Assembly: GCA_037576215.1 (NCBI GenBank)
Contig: JBANDB010000009.1
Coordinates: forward strand, 2,418,001 to 2,482,000
Source: Armillaria gallica
Taxonomy: Eukaryota > Basidiomycota > Agaricomycetes > Agaricales > Physalacriaceae
DNA length: 64,000 nt
Reading direction: 5' to 3'
Below are positions 35,434-46,700 of the stretch, in pieces. The translations under genes were made by a program, and so were the position numbers. A model generated the notes under the pieces. That model was not told the DNA's origin. It saw only the letters and a list, made by a program, of their open reading frames with translations, and made no database searches. Numbering within the stretch: position 1 is the first letter of the stretch; every line of letters starts with the position of its first letter.

Positions 35434-36081
35434 TAGTGTTGCGCCAATTAGGTCTCCGACCTAATTCGCCCTGCTGCTTAGCAAAAGGCCCTGATTCGCA
35501 TGCGTGTATCACGGCTATTTAGCAGGGGGGTCCGGGGGCTACGCCCCCGGGAGCTGGAGGCTATTTAGCGCTAAATAGCCTGCGAAATAGGTCTAATTAG
35601 CTGTGAATCAGCATCGCTGGGATGGTATCCTATTGTGGTATCGTATGGGTATCGTGTCACCTCGTCCTTAAAATTCAGTTCTCTTACCATTGCAATACCA
35701 TTATCCATAGTCCCGATTTCGGATTGACTCAGATACATTCAGCAAGCAAAAAGGTCGATTCACCCGGTGCAAATTGCTACCATTTGCTAACAGAAAATAT
35801 ATAGGAGGGAGCGTCTCAAGCTCTTTTGACTTTCACTCATGAATGTGGGCCTGATGGTCGATGGTTATAGTGAATGTTGATGATAAAATTCCGGCTTTGA
35901 TGCCGAATTTGGCTTCGTAATGTCATTATAGGTACGTACATGAGTCCGTTCTATTTCGCCCTATTTCGTAGCTAAAAATTGGTCCTTGAAAAGCCCGTTG
36001 CTAATCAGCTGCTGAATAGCGCTAAGTAGCGGGTGCTGAATAGCAAGTGCGAATTAGATCAGCCTAATTGGCGCCACCCTA
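35434..36081. mobile_element. 648-bp MITE-like element with terminal inverted repeats
   Basis: The left end reads TAGTGTTGCGCCAATTAGG, and the right end, read on the minus strand, is TAGGGTGGCGCCAATTAGG. A second matching block, CTAATTCGC, lies just inside both. There is no transposase frame, so it would be non-autonomous. The interior holds many GAATAGC/TTTAGC-type subterminal words, an 8-bp GC hairpin (35532-35539 with 35543-35550) and a 22-bp perfect palindrome. TTGGTGG occurs directly before the left end and three bases beyond the right end, a blurred candidate target duplication. The ends and the subterminal repeats suggest a hAT-like origin, but that is inference. Confidence 0.7.
35559..35580. 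repeat. 22-bp perfect palindrome
   Basis: GGCTATTTAGC followed by its exact reverse complement, inside the MITE-like element. The half-site GGCTATTTAGC also occurs at 35513-35523. Confidence 0.85.
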
Positions 36082-36656
36082 TAAATTGGTGGGCAGGTTG
36101 GGAACTGTCCAGCCAAACATGCCAAACACACAAACACAGCCAATCACTTGAACCCTCTTGAACAGTCGCGTCGGAATACAGGGATCTCGGTGCGTATGCT
36201 CTTAACGGGTACGCATTGTCTGTGGTTTTCCCGGAGTTGTTAGGCATGCAAATAAAGGTATCACACGCCACTTGGATAGCGCGTTCAGTTGAATCCAGCA
36301 TATAGTATATTATGCATTTTTTACTCACGCAAATCCTAACTCAACTGGTTAGAGCCGGTCAGCATATAACGGCCGCAACTGGCTTGTTCTCCCTTACTCA
36401 GAACCCACTACCATGGAAATTTTTATCTTCGCTGGACTTGGATGCAGCTGGCAAAGCACCGCTCGGGAATCGAGTATTATGTGATCGAATTACCCGCGGA
36501 ATTTGCCAGGATCTGCTCGTATTTGCGGAAACACTGTGGAACACTGCTCCAATTCCGAACGATTTCCTAGCGAACGACGTTAAGACATGTTGGAGGCCTT
36601 CATATACGTCCCAAATTCATTGTCCGGAATACCTCTTCTTCTCCTAATCACTCTCC
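36082..36656. other. Intergenic region before 5-oxoprolinase
   Basis: No supported gene. The plus frame at 36312-36647 has no domain. Confidence 0.4.
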
Positions 36657-39600
36657 ATGTCGTCCAGTCAAGTCCGCATTGCGATCGGTGCGTCGCGTCT
36701 TTGCTTATCCATGTGTTATCTCACTCGTTGCAGATCGTGGTGGAACCTTTACCGACGTGCATTGTTCGCAGGCCGGAAAGCCCGATATTGTTTTGAAGGT
36801 ACGTATAGTCCAATGTACTGGTGGGATGTGACTCTTGAACATCGTTGCCTAGCTTCTCTCTGTCGACCCCAGCAACTATCCTGATGCACCTACAGAAGGT
36901 GTTCGGAGAGTTCTCGAAGTGTCATCAGGACACAGTATCCCAAAGAGTGCCAAACTGAAGCTGGATCAGGTGTGTTGAATGTTTCACAGCAAGAACCAGC
37001 CTAAGCGATCCTCAGGTTGAAAGCATCCGTATGGGTACAACTGTGGCTACAAACGCGCTCCTCGAACGCAAAGGCGCGCGTTGTGCGCTTGTAACCACTG
37101 AAGGTTACCGAGATGTCTTGCGCATTGGACAGCAAGGTTAATATCAATTATTCACTATTTGTGTTCCTGCTGACCCCTCGCAGTGCGACCTAATATCTTC
37201 GATCTCTCGATTCAGAAGTTGTCTCCTTGTATGAGAAAGTAGTCGAAGTCGGAGAACGAGTCACCATTGCGACCTCCACTGAGGATCCAGAGTCTTCAGC
37301 CTCAGACTTCGAAGGAACGTCGGATGCATCAATTGTTCGTGGACTTGACGGGTGACTTTATTCGGTGTGTATCTGTTATGTTGCTTTCTTGCTATTTTGG
37401 CTGATCTGCGCATAGTGTCCTGAAAAAGCCTGATCTACAGACTGTCCGAGCTCAGCTCCAGTCCCTATACGATGAAGGTTTCGGTCAATTGCGATCGCCT
37501 TCGTTCACTCGTATACTTATCCAGCGCACGAAACCATGGTTGCAGACATCGCTAGAGAGTTTGGATTTTCGGTGTCGGTTTCCTCAGAGCTTCAACCCAT
37601 GATCAAAATTGTTTCTCGTGCCAACTCTGCCACTGCTGACGCGTATCTGTCTCCGGTGACTCGAGCATATATCGAAACATTTGCACATGGATTTGATGGT
37701 GGACTTGATGCACTGGGCAACAAGCTGCTCTTCATGCAAAGTGATGGCGGTCTATGCAATTGGAAGAACTTTTCTGGTCTTCGGGCAGTCTTGTCAGGCC
37801 CTGCAGGCGGGGTCATTGGATATTCCAAAACATGTTATGATGCCAATGACGCTACTCCTCTGGTATCCGTTGATATGGGCGGTACCTCGTATGTTTTAGT
37901 CTCATCTCGTCTTTTACACGCTCATGCCCAATCTAGGACGGATGTCCCGCGTTACAGTGGACATCTCGAGCATGTTTTTGAGACCACCACAGCGCAGGTT
38001 ATTATTCGAGCACCCCAGCTTGACATCAACACTATCGCCGCTGGTGGGGGATGTTTGTTGTGGGCGCCGAGGTTGATTTCTGCCCATCTTCGACATTATG
38101 TCACTGAATTAGAATGCTAGAGCGCCGGAGCGCATCCTGGACCAGCATGCTATCGAAAGGGAGGCCCCCTTGCAGTGACTGACGCCAATCTCCTTCTCGG
38201 TAGGCTTTTGCCGGAGCATTTGTGAGATAGACATATGTGCCATTTTCGTACACTCTGACACTCTTAATATCTAGCCCCAAGATCTTTGGGTCGAATGAAG
38301 ACGAGCCTCTCGACATGAATGCCACTCGTAACCTATTTGAAGAACTCACCGAGAAAATCAGCGCCGACAAGAATATTAAGATGACTTCCGAGGAAGTCGC
38401 CTCGGATTCCTTCGCGTTGCTAATGAGGCTATGAGTAGGCCAATCCGGACGTGGGTTAAATATTTCCCTCGCTTTCGTCGACCCATCTGATCTTAATTAT
38501 AGTCTAACTGAAGCCCGTGGCTACGAGAGCGCCAATCACAACCTCGTAATCTTTGGCGGCGCCGGTGGGCAGCATGGTACCGCCATCGCTACTCTCCTTG
38601 GGATCTCACGCATCCTCGTTGCTCGGTTCTCTTCTATCCTATCTGCCTACGGGATGGCTCTTGCAGACGTCGTCGTCGAGGAACAAGAGCCTTCATCTTC
38701 TATTCTTGACTCTCGACATGGAGCCGACAACTCAGTTGCCTATGCCTCGCTTCATACCCGCGCTGAAGCACTCATTCAGCGTGCTCGAGACTCCCTCGCC
38801 TCCCAAGGATTCTCACAAAGCCAAGTCACAATGGAGCTATCGTACAATTGTCGATTCCAGGGTACGAGCACTGCGTTGATGGTGCGAGAACCTGAGGATG
38901 GGGACTTTGTTGGAAATTTCGTCAAGCAACACGATCAACTGTTTGGATTCACCCTTCAGGATAGGGTTATCTTTGTCGATGATGTAAGGGTAAGGGCTGT
39001 AGCGAAGAGCACTGGTACAGAGCAGCAGAGTCCTTACGAGGAATTGGAGAGTTGTACACGTTGAAGGAAGCTACGGGAGTGCTCGGCAATTGCAAGAGGA
39101 AGAAGGTTTACTTTGATGGACTTGGCTGGACAGATACGGCTGTAGTCCCACTTGAAGATCTGTCGCCAGGAGATCAAATTCCCGTAAGTGTACAGCGTTC
39201 ACTGTGCTTTCAGTCCTCATATTTATTGCAGGCACCTGCAATCATCTTTAATAACACCCAAACCATTTTGATTGAGCCGGGATACATTGCTACGGCTACC
39301 TCGAAACACATATAATTGACAGGACCGGACCATCTTTGGCCAAGCCTGCACTTGACTATAATCACGTTGACCCCATTCAACTGTCTGTGTTTGGCCATCG
39401 CTTTATGGGTATCGCAGAACAGGTTTGCGTCCTGTTACAGATGATGCACCTCAAGCCTCTAACCCATTGCTACAGATGGGTACTATTCTCCGGCAAACCT
39501 CCATCTCGACTAATATCAAAGAACGTCTCGACTAGTGAGTTCTATTAGTCACCTTCGTCTCCGCAAACTTATAGCCTCAACAAAGTTCTTGCGCCTCTTC

Positions 39601-41775
39601 TCGCCTGAAGGACTTCTTGTCGCCAATGTGCCACACATCCCATGTAAAGACCAATTTTCTCGTTTCTGAGCGTGCATATTTAACTTGCCATCTCCAAGGT
39701 CATCTTGGGGCAATGAGTTCGGCTGTGCGCTTCCAAGCTGAGCTTCATAAAGGTCAGCTAAGGCGACGTCCTCGTTTCGAACCATCCTGGTAAGGCCAGT
39801 TTCCGTCCCATTCGCACACCGCTAATCCCAGACGATTAGATGCCGGAGGATTTCACTTGCCTGATATCACTGATATCACTCCCGCATTCCATAATGGAAC
39901 GTTGTTTTCTGGACAGCTTCTCGAGCACATCATGCTGACATCGGTATGTTGAGTCTTCAAGTTATCATATTTAGTTTCCATGAGTAATTGTTTTGATCAT
40001 AGGTGGAATCCGCGCTGGCTCAATGCCGCCATTCTCAAAAACAATTGAACAAGAAGGTGCACAGATTCTCAGTTTCAAGTTGGTCAAGCAGGGAAGGTTC
40101 GATGAAGAGGTGTCGTTGATATCATGTACAATCAACCTGCAAAGTATCCTGGATGCTCTGGTACCGAACTTTGAGTGACGTCAGTTCATCCTTTGATGTA
40201 TTTCTGGATGTCATGCTGACTTATCGTGAATATTTGGAACATTTCCGACCTCAAAGCGCAAGTCTCTGCTAACTATCGAGGCGCCACGTTAATCCGTACC
40301 CTTATCGAAGAGTTCTCATTGGAAGTCGTTCAGGTAACTCTGTCCTGCAAAGTGATTTCCTGCAGGCACTGACAGTATCTTAGTTCTATATGACTGCCAT
40401 TCAAAACACCGCGGAGGCCGCTGTGCGAGAATTACTGCGTTTCGTCGACAAGAAATTTGGGGGAAAACCTCTCGAGGCTATTGACTACATGGATGACGGA
40501 GAAGAGCTCCGACTTAAGATCAGTATCGATCCAAAACGCGGTGAAGCGGTGTTTGACTTCACCGGTACAAGCCCACAGTCGTAAGTTATCCTCTGTACTC
40601 TACTGAAGGTTTGGTTTTAATCGCAATGCCAGCTACTCGAATCTTAATGCGCCGATTGCCGTTGGCTACAGTGCAATTATTTATGTTCTTCGTTCGATGA
40701 TACCGACTGCCATTCCGCTCAACCACGGCTGCCTTGCACCTATCAAGGTCATCATTCCTCCACGTACTATCCTTTCCCCTGGTCCGGTGCTGCGACTGTG
40801 GCGGGTAATGTCGAGACGTCTCAACGGTAAGCTGCCTCTTCCGACGTCTTCCCTGGTTATCTTATGGCTGTCATAGGATCACCGATGTCGTGTTAAAGGC
40901 GTTCGAAGCCTGCGGGGCATCTCAGGGCACTTGTAACAAGTGAGATCCTATCACCATGCGCGTTAGTGATGTCTTAACTAATAAAATCTTTCAGCCTCAC
41001 CTTCGGCTACGGAGGAAACAGCGGTTCTGCTGTGACCAAGGGCTTTGGTTATTATGAGGTGCGTTACTCCTGCTCAAGTATGATTCTGTTAGTTGATTGC
41101 CTTCCTTTGCAGACCATTGCTGGTGGTTCAGGAGGTGGTTCAAACTGGGATGGCCAAAGCGGGTACGTATCTCTTCACCGGTCGTTGTACCCTTTCTAAG
41201 ACGAGCTTATTTGTCATAGAATACACGTTCATATGACAAGTGAGTGTCTGTGGGATTAGAGTCTCTTGCAAGTACTAATAGCCATTGTTACAGACACTTG
41301 CATCGGGGACGCAGAACAGATAGAACGCAAATACCCTGTCATCGTTCGTGAATTTAGCATACGTACTGGGTCTGGCGGTGCTGGTCGACATCCTGGTGGT
41401 GACGGTTGCGTTCGAGAGATTGAATTCACGCGAGACCTGGATGTAGCAATTCTCTCTGAACGGCGTGCCATACCTCCTTATGGGATGCGTGGGGGGTCAC
41501 CGGGAGAACGAGGACGCAACTTTTGGCTTAGGAAAGAAGTCGACGGGAGCGTTACCAAGATCGCCCTTGGTGGTAAAAATGAGTGTCCAATGAAGGCAGG
41601 GGACAGGATTCGGATTGGCGAGTAGAAGCGCTTGGTTATGCTGTCTGCTGTTGACGTCAATGCAGAAACACCTGGTGGTGGTGGATACGGAGCTCCTGGA
41701 TCTGCTGAAGAAGATGCCAGTCAGCTATATGGTGCTTATACAACTGGTGTCCCTTCTCGTGCGAGTGGAAGTTGA
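36657..41775 (+). pseudogene. OXP1: 5-oxoprolinase (OPLAH/OXP1) with many frame breaks
   Basis: ATP-dependent hydrolysis of 5-oxo-L-proline to glutamate in the glutathione cycle. The family motifs run in order from [32 protein letters not shown] and DMGGTS in the first half to FGGAGGQH, DPIQLSVFGHRFM, HHADIGGI, TAEAAVRELL, NSGSAV and GGAGRHPGGDG in the second. At least ten breaks interrupt it: single bases lacking near 37228, 37483, 38405, 39906, 40110, 40165 and 40786, an extra G at 37347, breaks near 39050 and 39310, and a 25-nt loss at 38050 that removes the conserved block after AAGGG. One intron acceptor (40236-40237) is GG. The extreme 3' exon, ending at 41775, is intact. Either a decayed gene or a badly assembled one; several breaks are shortened homopolymers. 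Confidence 0.8.
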
Positions 41776-42067
41776 GCGCAGATGCAAGAGGCTGCGAACA
41801 GTAATTGAACATCGATTCCGTCTGTAATCTCCAATAAATCTGTCCATTGGAATGCACTTGCCTAGAAACCCCGCTCAAAAGTTGCACGGCAAATGACTGG
41901 TTTGCTTCACGCAGTGACAACACTACTGAATGCTTGGAAGTCAAAAATATCCGCAAGATTCACAAATGGCACGGAGCTTCAACTGATGTAATACTAGAAG
42001 CAAGTGGTTCCAACGACAGGGAGTGTAATACAATCAAATTGCAATAAAAGGCTAGAGATACAGCAAT
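41776..42067. other. Spacer between convergent genes
   Basis: 3' ends of 5-oxoprolinase (+) and ribosomal P2 (-). Nothing else is seen. Confidence 0.4.
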
Positions 42068-42507
42068 TTAATCGAAGAGCCCGAAGCCCATGTCGTCATC
42101 GGATTCCTCCTACAGATATCGTTAGCCAGCAGCACAATAGGGAATGGAATTTAAAAAACCAACCTTCTCTTCCTCCTTCTCCTCCTTCTTCTCTTCGGCG
42201 GCAGCGGGTGCGGCACCACCAGAAGCAGCGGCAGGGGCAGCAGCACCTCCAGCACCACCAGAGGGAACCTTCACAGAGTTAGCTGTAGAACATGAAATAG
42301 CGTAATGTAACGTACAGAGGCGAGCCTGGAGGAGCCCTCAGCAATCAATTGGTCAATACTCTTGCCAGAGAGCTCAGAGATCAAGCTGGAGAGGCGGTCG
42401 TCGTCGGACTCGATTCCAACAGCAGAGAGGACCTTTTTAATGTCGGCAGCGGAAGGAGAGGCATTGCCTCCGATTTGAAGGAGCAGGTAAGCAGCGATGT
42501 AACGCAT
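42068..42507 (-). CDS. RPP2: 60S acidic ribosomal protein P2
   Basis: Component of the ribosomal stalk that recruits and stimulates elongation factors. Exons in transcript order: 42316-42507, 42164-42268, 42068-42109, giving 112 residues. The N-terminal dimerisation domain is clear ([51 protein letters not shown]). An alanine/glycine hinge and the acidic end follow, finishing [12 protein letters not shown], the universal stalk signature. The bases just before the ATG read CTTAG, and a GTGAGT donor lies about 140 bp upstream near 42646, so a 5'UTR intron probably ends directly at the start codon. Head-to-head with RPS15. Confidence 0.93.
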
Positions 42508-42833
42508 CTAAGCAACAGTAAATGGCCAGTCCAAACGAAGGGTAAATTTGAGTGTGTACTTTTCAGAAGTTTTGAGTGTATACGGTTCCACAAATCACTG
42601 AGAGTACGAGTCAGTTAGTAGTAAGAAGGAAACAGGGTTGACTCACATTTAATCCTCTATGGGAGGACTTGTGGTTGCTATCCGTTCGTGACTTGGTTCT
42701 GAACAAATTTTGCGGAGGCGAAGTTGGTACTGTATAGTAGCACGTGACAATAAGGTTTCAGCCACACTTTCCGTATTCGTACTCCGCATCCCTCTCCAGT
42801 TCAACGCATCGCGCAAGAAACCTCAAAATCAAG
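42508..42833. promoter_or_regulatory. Shared divergent promoter, RPP2/RPS15
   Basis: Two ribosomal protein genes diverge from this 326-bp segment, part of which is probably the RPP2 5'UTR intron. Coordinate expression is likely. Confidence 0.5.
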
Positions 42834-43500
42834 ATGGTACGTACTCAGCTAGCCGTCTCGACAATGATACTGACGACGTACAGGCCGATTCAAGCGTCAC
42901 CGACCCCGCCGTCGCTGCCGAGCTCAAGAAGAGAAGGACCTTCAGGACATTTTCCTACCGTGGAGTAGAACTCGACAAGCTTCTCGACCTCAACAACGAA
43001 GAGGTTCGTCAGTCGCTGGGCGGTCTGGCAGTCAAGACTCATTATATTATGTGTAGCTCGTCGACCTCGTCCACGCCCGTGCCCGCAGACGCTTCAAGCG
43101 TGGTCTCAAGCGCCGACCACTCGGCCTCATTCAAAAAATTGCGCAAGGCCAAGAAGGAGGCACCTCCCAATGAGAAGCCTGCCGTTGTCAAGACGCACTT
43201 ACGGGACATGATTGTGGTGCCCGAGATGATTGGGTCTGTTGTCGGAATATACAACGGAAAGGTGTGTTTTGATTTTATGTTAGCAGGACATGGAATTGAC
43301 ATAGAGTCAGGTCTTCAACTCTGTCGAGATAAAGCCAGAGATGACAGGCCACTACCTTGGCGAGTTCTCCTGCTCGTACCGACCCGTCAAGCACGGTCGT
43401 CCCGGTATTGGTGCCACCCACTCGTCCCGATTGTTAGTCCTCCTTTGGTTGCCTACACATTCGATCACTCACCTTCCTGTCCAGCATCCCATTGAAGTAA
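42834..43500 (+). CDS. RPS15: 40S ribosomal protein S15 (uS19), with an apparent 1-base insertion
   Basis: Small-subunit protein near the decoding site. Exons: 42834-42836 (ATG only), 42884-43003, 43057-43261, 43311-43432, 43485-43500. Conserved segments are [85 protein letters not shown] and the end SSRFIPLK. In exon 3 a run of six A (43133-43138) is one base longer than the frame allows: the IQK codons run out of frame into LRKAKKE. With five A the protein is about 153 residues and complete. Since this protein is essential, the extra A is most simply an assembly error. The first exon is only the start codon. Confidence 0.92.
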
Positions 43501-43771
43501 AAGGAGGTCCCTACGTGCCGGAGGGCTGGCTTTATTCTTCTACTATCATCCATGTCATGCATTATGAATCAATATTGATATGCGATTCCGGCCAGACAGT
43601 TGTGGTTCTTCAGTTTTGCAAGCAGTCAACATGTGAGGGATATGCTAGGTTAATAGTATTCATGCGCGTCATTATACAATACATTTTCTTGTACATGGAT
43701 ATGAATGCTCAAGTGCATAAAATACAAGACGTGTGGTATGTAACGAGAAAGGGGAATAAAAAGTATCATGG

Positions 43772-46700
43772 TCATTTACGAGGTGAACTTAGCGGTGAGC
43801 CTAATGGCCTGTCTAACTTATTTCGCAGGCGCTCCAGTTCATGTTGTAGCCTGAAGAAAGGTAAGTAGATTCCACGTCAACGATAAACGACACTCACGTC
43901 AACGCCTTCTGCTTGTAATCTCCGGCGTCTCTCTCAGCACGGCGTTTCGCAGATTGGAGGTCACTCTCTTGTGTTTGCTAATAGCCTCTTCAACATTCAT
44001 GTCCACCATCGATGAATCGGAATATCGCTTACCATCGTATCCATCGTCTGCCGCAGCTGCTGAATCTGACTTTCATACCCTCTACGCTCCTCTTCGAATT
44101 TAGTCCGAAGCCTCTCGCTCTCACCCTGCTGGAACTTGGCATCACGCAAAAGTCGCGAAGCCTCGTTTTTGTTGGACGCCTGATGGAGTTGGCTTGTCAG
44201 TTCCTCAATCCGCGTGTCGGCTGCTCCCCGTCTTGATACAGTCGATGGCCGTGACGACGTCGCGAACGCCCTGGTTTCCAGATCTACATTCCGCACATTT
44301 AGTTCCTTCACTTGCTTCTCGAGATTCGCCTGCACGACACTAGTCAGAAGATAAAACTCGTATACGTGAACAATAGACGTACGTTCAATCGCTCCAATTC
44401 GGAATAATCCACTCGACTCTTGCTCAGCTTGATCTGGAACTCGTTTGCCAACGCTTCTGCCTTCTTCATCCTCTCAAATGCGTTGGTCACCCGATCACCC
44501 TGTTCTTCCAGTGCCCGCTCCAGGTCCTGCTTCTTAAGCTGCAGCTTCTGATACTCTCTGTCAGTGGACATCCGGTTGGTGTCGACGTGGTCAATCTTGA
44601 TTCCCTCAAGCTCAGCCTGCAGAGCCCGACGAGCTTTTTGCAAAAGAGCGCGGTCGGCCTCAACATCGTCCAACATGCTTCTGAGTTTTCGGACCTGCCC
44701 ATGGAGCGTCACGATCTGCGACTGTTGCTCTGCCTGGGCACCCGTGGAAGCTTCATATGCCTTGGTGATGTCGTTGATCTTGGTCTCCATCCGTTCCTTC
44801 TCCTTCTTCCAACCACCGCTGTTATACACTTCCTCGTCAAAGGTCAGCTGGAGCTCATCATAGTCCGACCGAATGTTCCGATTCTCTTCGCGGAGTCGAC
44901 TCATACTGTCGCGCTGTGACTGAAGCTCTGAAATTCAAGAGTGAGAAATCCGATACGCAATATGAAGCAGAAAGGCTACCTTCGCTCAATTGTGCAAGTT
45001 CAGCTGTGAGAGATTAACATAAGCAGGGAGAGACTATCGTCAACATAAGGAGCATCAACTGACCTTGATACTTCTTTCGCGTCTGATCGCTGGTAAAGTC
45101 GCTTTCTTCAAGATCCTTTTGGTGACGTGCTTTCTCATCTTCGAGCTCCTCCACTAGCCGCTGATTGATAACGACTAGATCAGACGATCCATGGCCCTCA
45201 TCATCGAGTCTAGCCTGCAGCTCTTGAACCCGGTGCTCCGATGCTTTCAAACGCTCTTGTAACGCCTGGTGCTGTGCAAGAGTGTCGGCGTTTGCCTTCT
45301 GCAGCTCGCTGAGGGAGCGACGAACTGTCGGTAATCGTGAGCACTCATTACAGTAGGAAGCATTGATCGACTATACCGAAGGCCTCTGCTCGAGCAGCCT
45401 TGGCTCTCTCTATTTCAGAAGCTTCAAAGCGCTCTTGGTATGTTTGCTCTTTAGCATTGTAGGACTCGATCAATGCACGCATTTCTGCAAAATTCGTAAG
45501 ATAACTTCAAAGCCAGATCAATCCGCTAACCTGATTGAGCCGCATCAGAGGTAGAGGAGGAAAGATCTTCTTCTTGAAGGCGTTTTTGCAACTGGCGTCT
45601 GGCATCTGGAACTTATTGAATACATATTGGATGACAATGTGAAATGTAACTGACTGGATGTTTCGGCCTTGGCTTCGTTGACCTGAGAACGAAGATCGTC
45701 AGCTTCAGCTTCCATCCGCTTCCTGGATTCCGTCAATTCTCTCAGCTGAGCACGCTGAGCTTCTAACTCTGCTTGCACTGTACGCTGTTGAATGAGCTGG
45801 AGACAAGAATTAGTATTTGTGCAAGCAGGCTATAAGAAAACCTACTAAAGCCTTCCTCGACTCTTCCAGACGAGAGTAGTTTTGTCGTTCTTCCGATATG
45901 GTATTCTGGAACTTGGTCCACATCGTTTGAATGCCGTCAACCTGGGCAGACTCAGCTGCACGACGCGCTTCTGCTTCTTCTCGAAGGAGTTCTCCCAATC
46001 GGACGTTCTCCTTTGCAAGACGAGCGCGGTAGGTTTGGAGGGACTGCTTGGAACCATCACTGTTCTCCAGATCAGCGGTCATATCGCGAATCGATGCCTC
46101 CAGATGCTGCCTGACTCGCTCTGAAGCTACCATTTGAATTTCTAGAATTTGAACTTGCTGCTTGAGGGCATTGACCTGCCGATCTGTGGAAGAATGTGCT
46201 CCATCAGGGTGGGAGTCTTTTCGAGGACGATGAACACCCTTGCGAGGGCTGATATTGGCCATGCTGTGGACATCACCGGCTGAATTGGAGGACACGTTCC
46301 GTGAGCGAAGCGACATCTCCCGGTCAAGATCGTCATCGACAGCTTTGAGCTCTTGAAGTAGGCGAGATTGGAAGGATGAATCAACTGGCCCACTATTCAT
46401 CACAAGCTGACGAAGCTCCTGGTGATGACGCTCGACACGATCTCGGATTTTCGCCGCAAGAGCCTTAGAAGAATCGGCCTCGTTCAGCTGATCCTCGAGC
46501 TGGGCTATCTGGGATTCGTACTGCCGTTGGACTTTGGCCATGGAAGTCGGGACTTGCGTTTCATTCGCCAAACGCTCCAGTTCAGTTTCGAGGTTATCCT
46601 TCGATCGTTGGACCAGAATGAGCTCCTGTTCGAATTCGGAAGCACGACGTTCAGCATTTTGAAGCTCCCTTTGGAGACGTCGAGCCTCAGTTTCAGCAAT

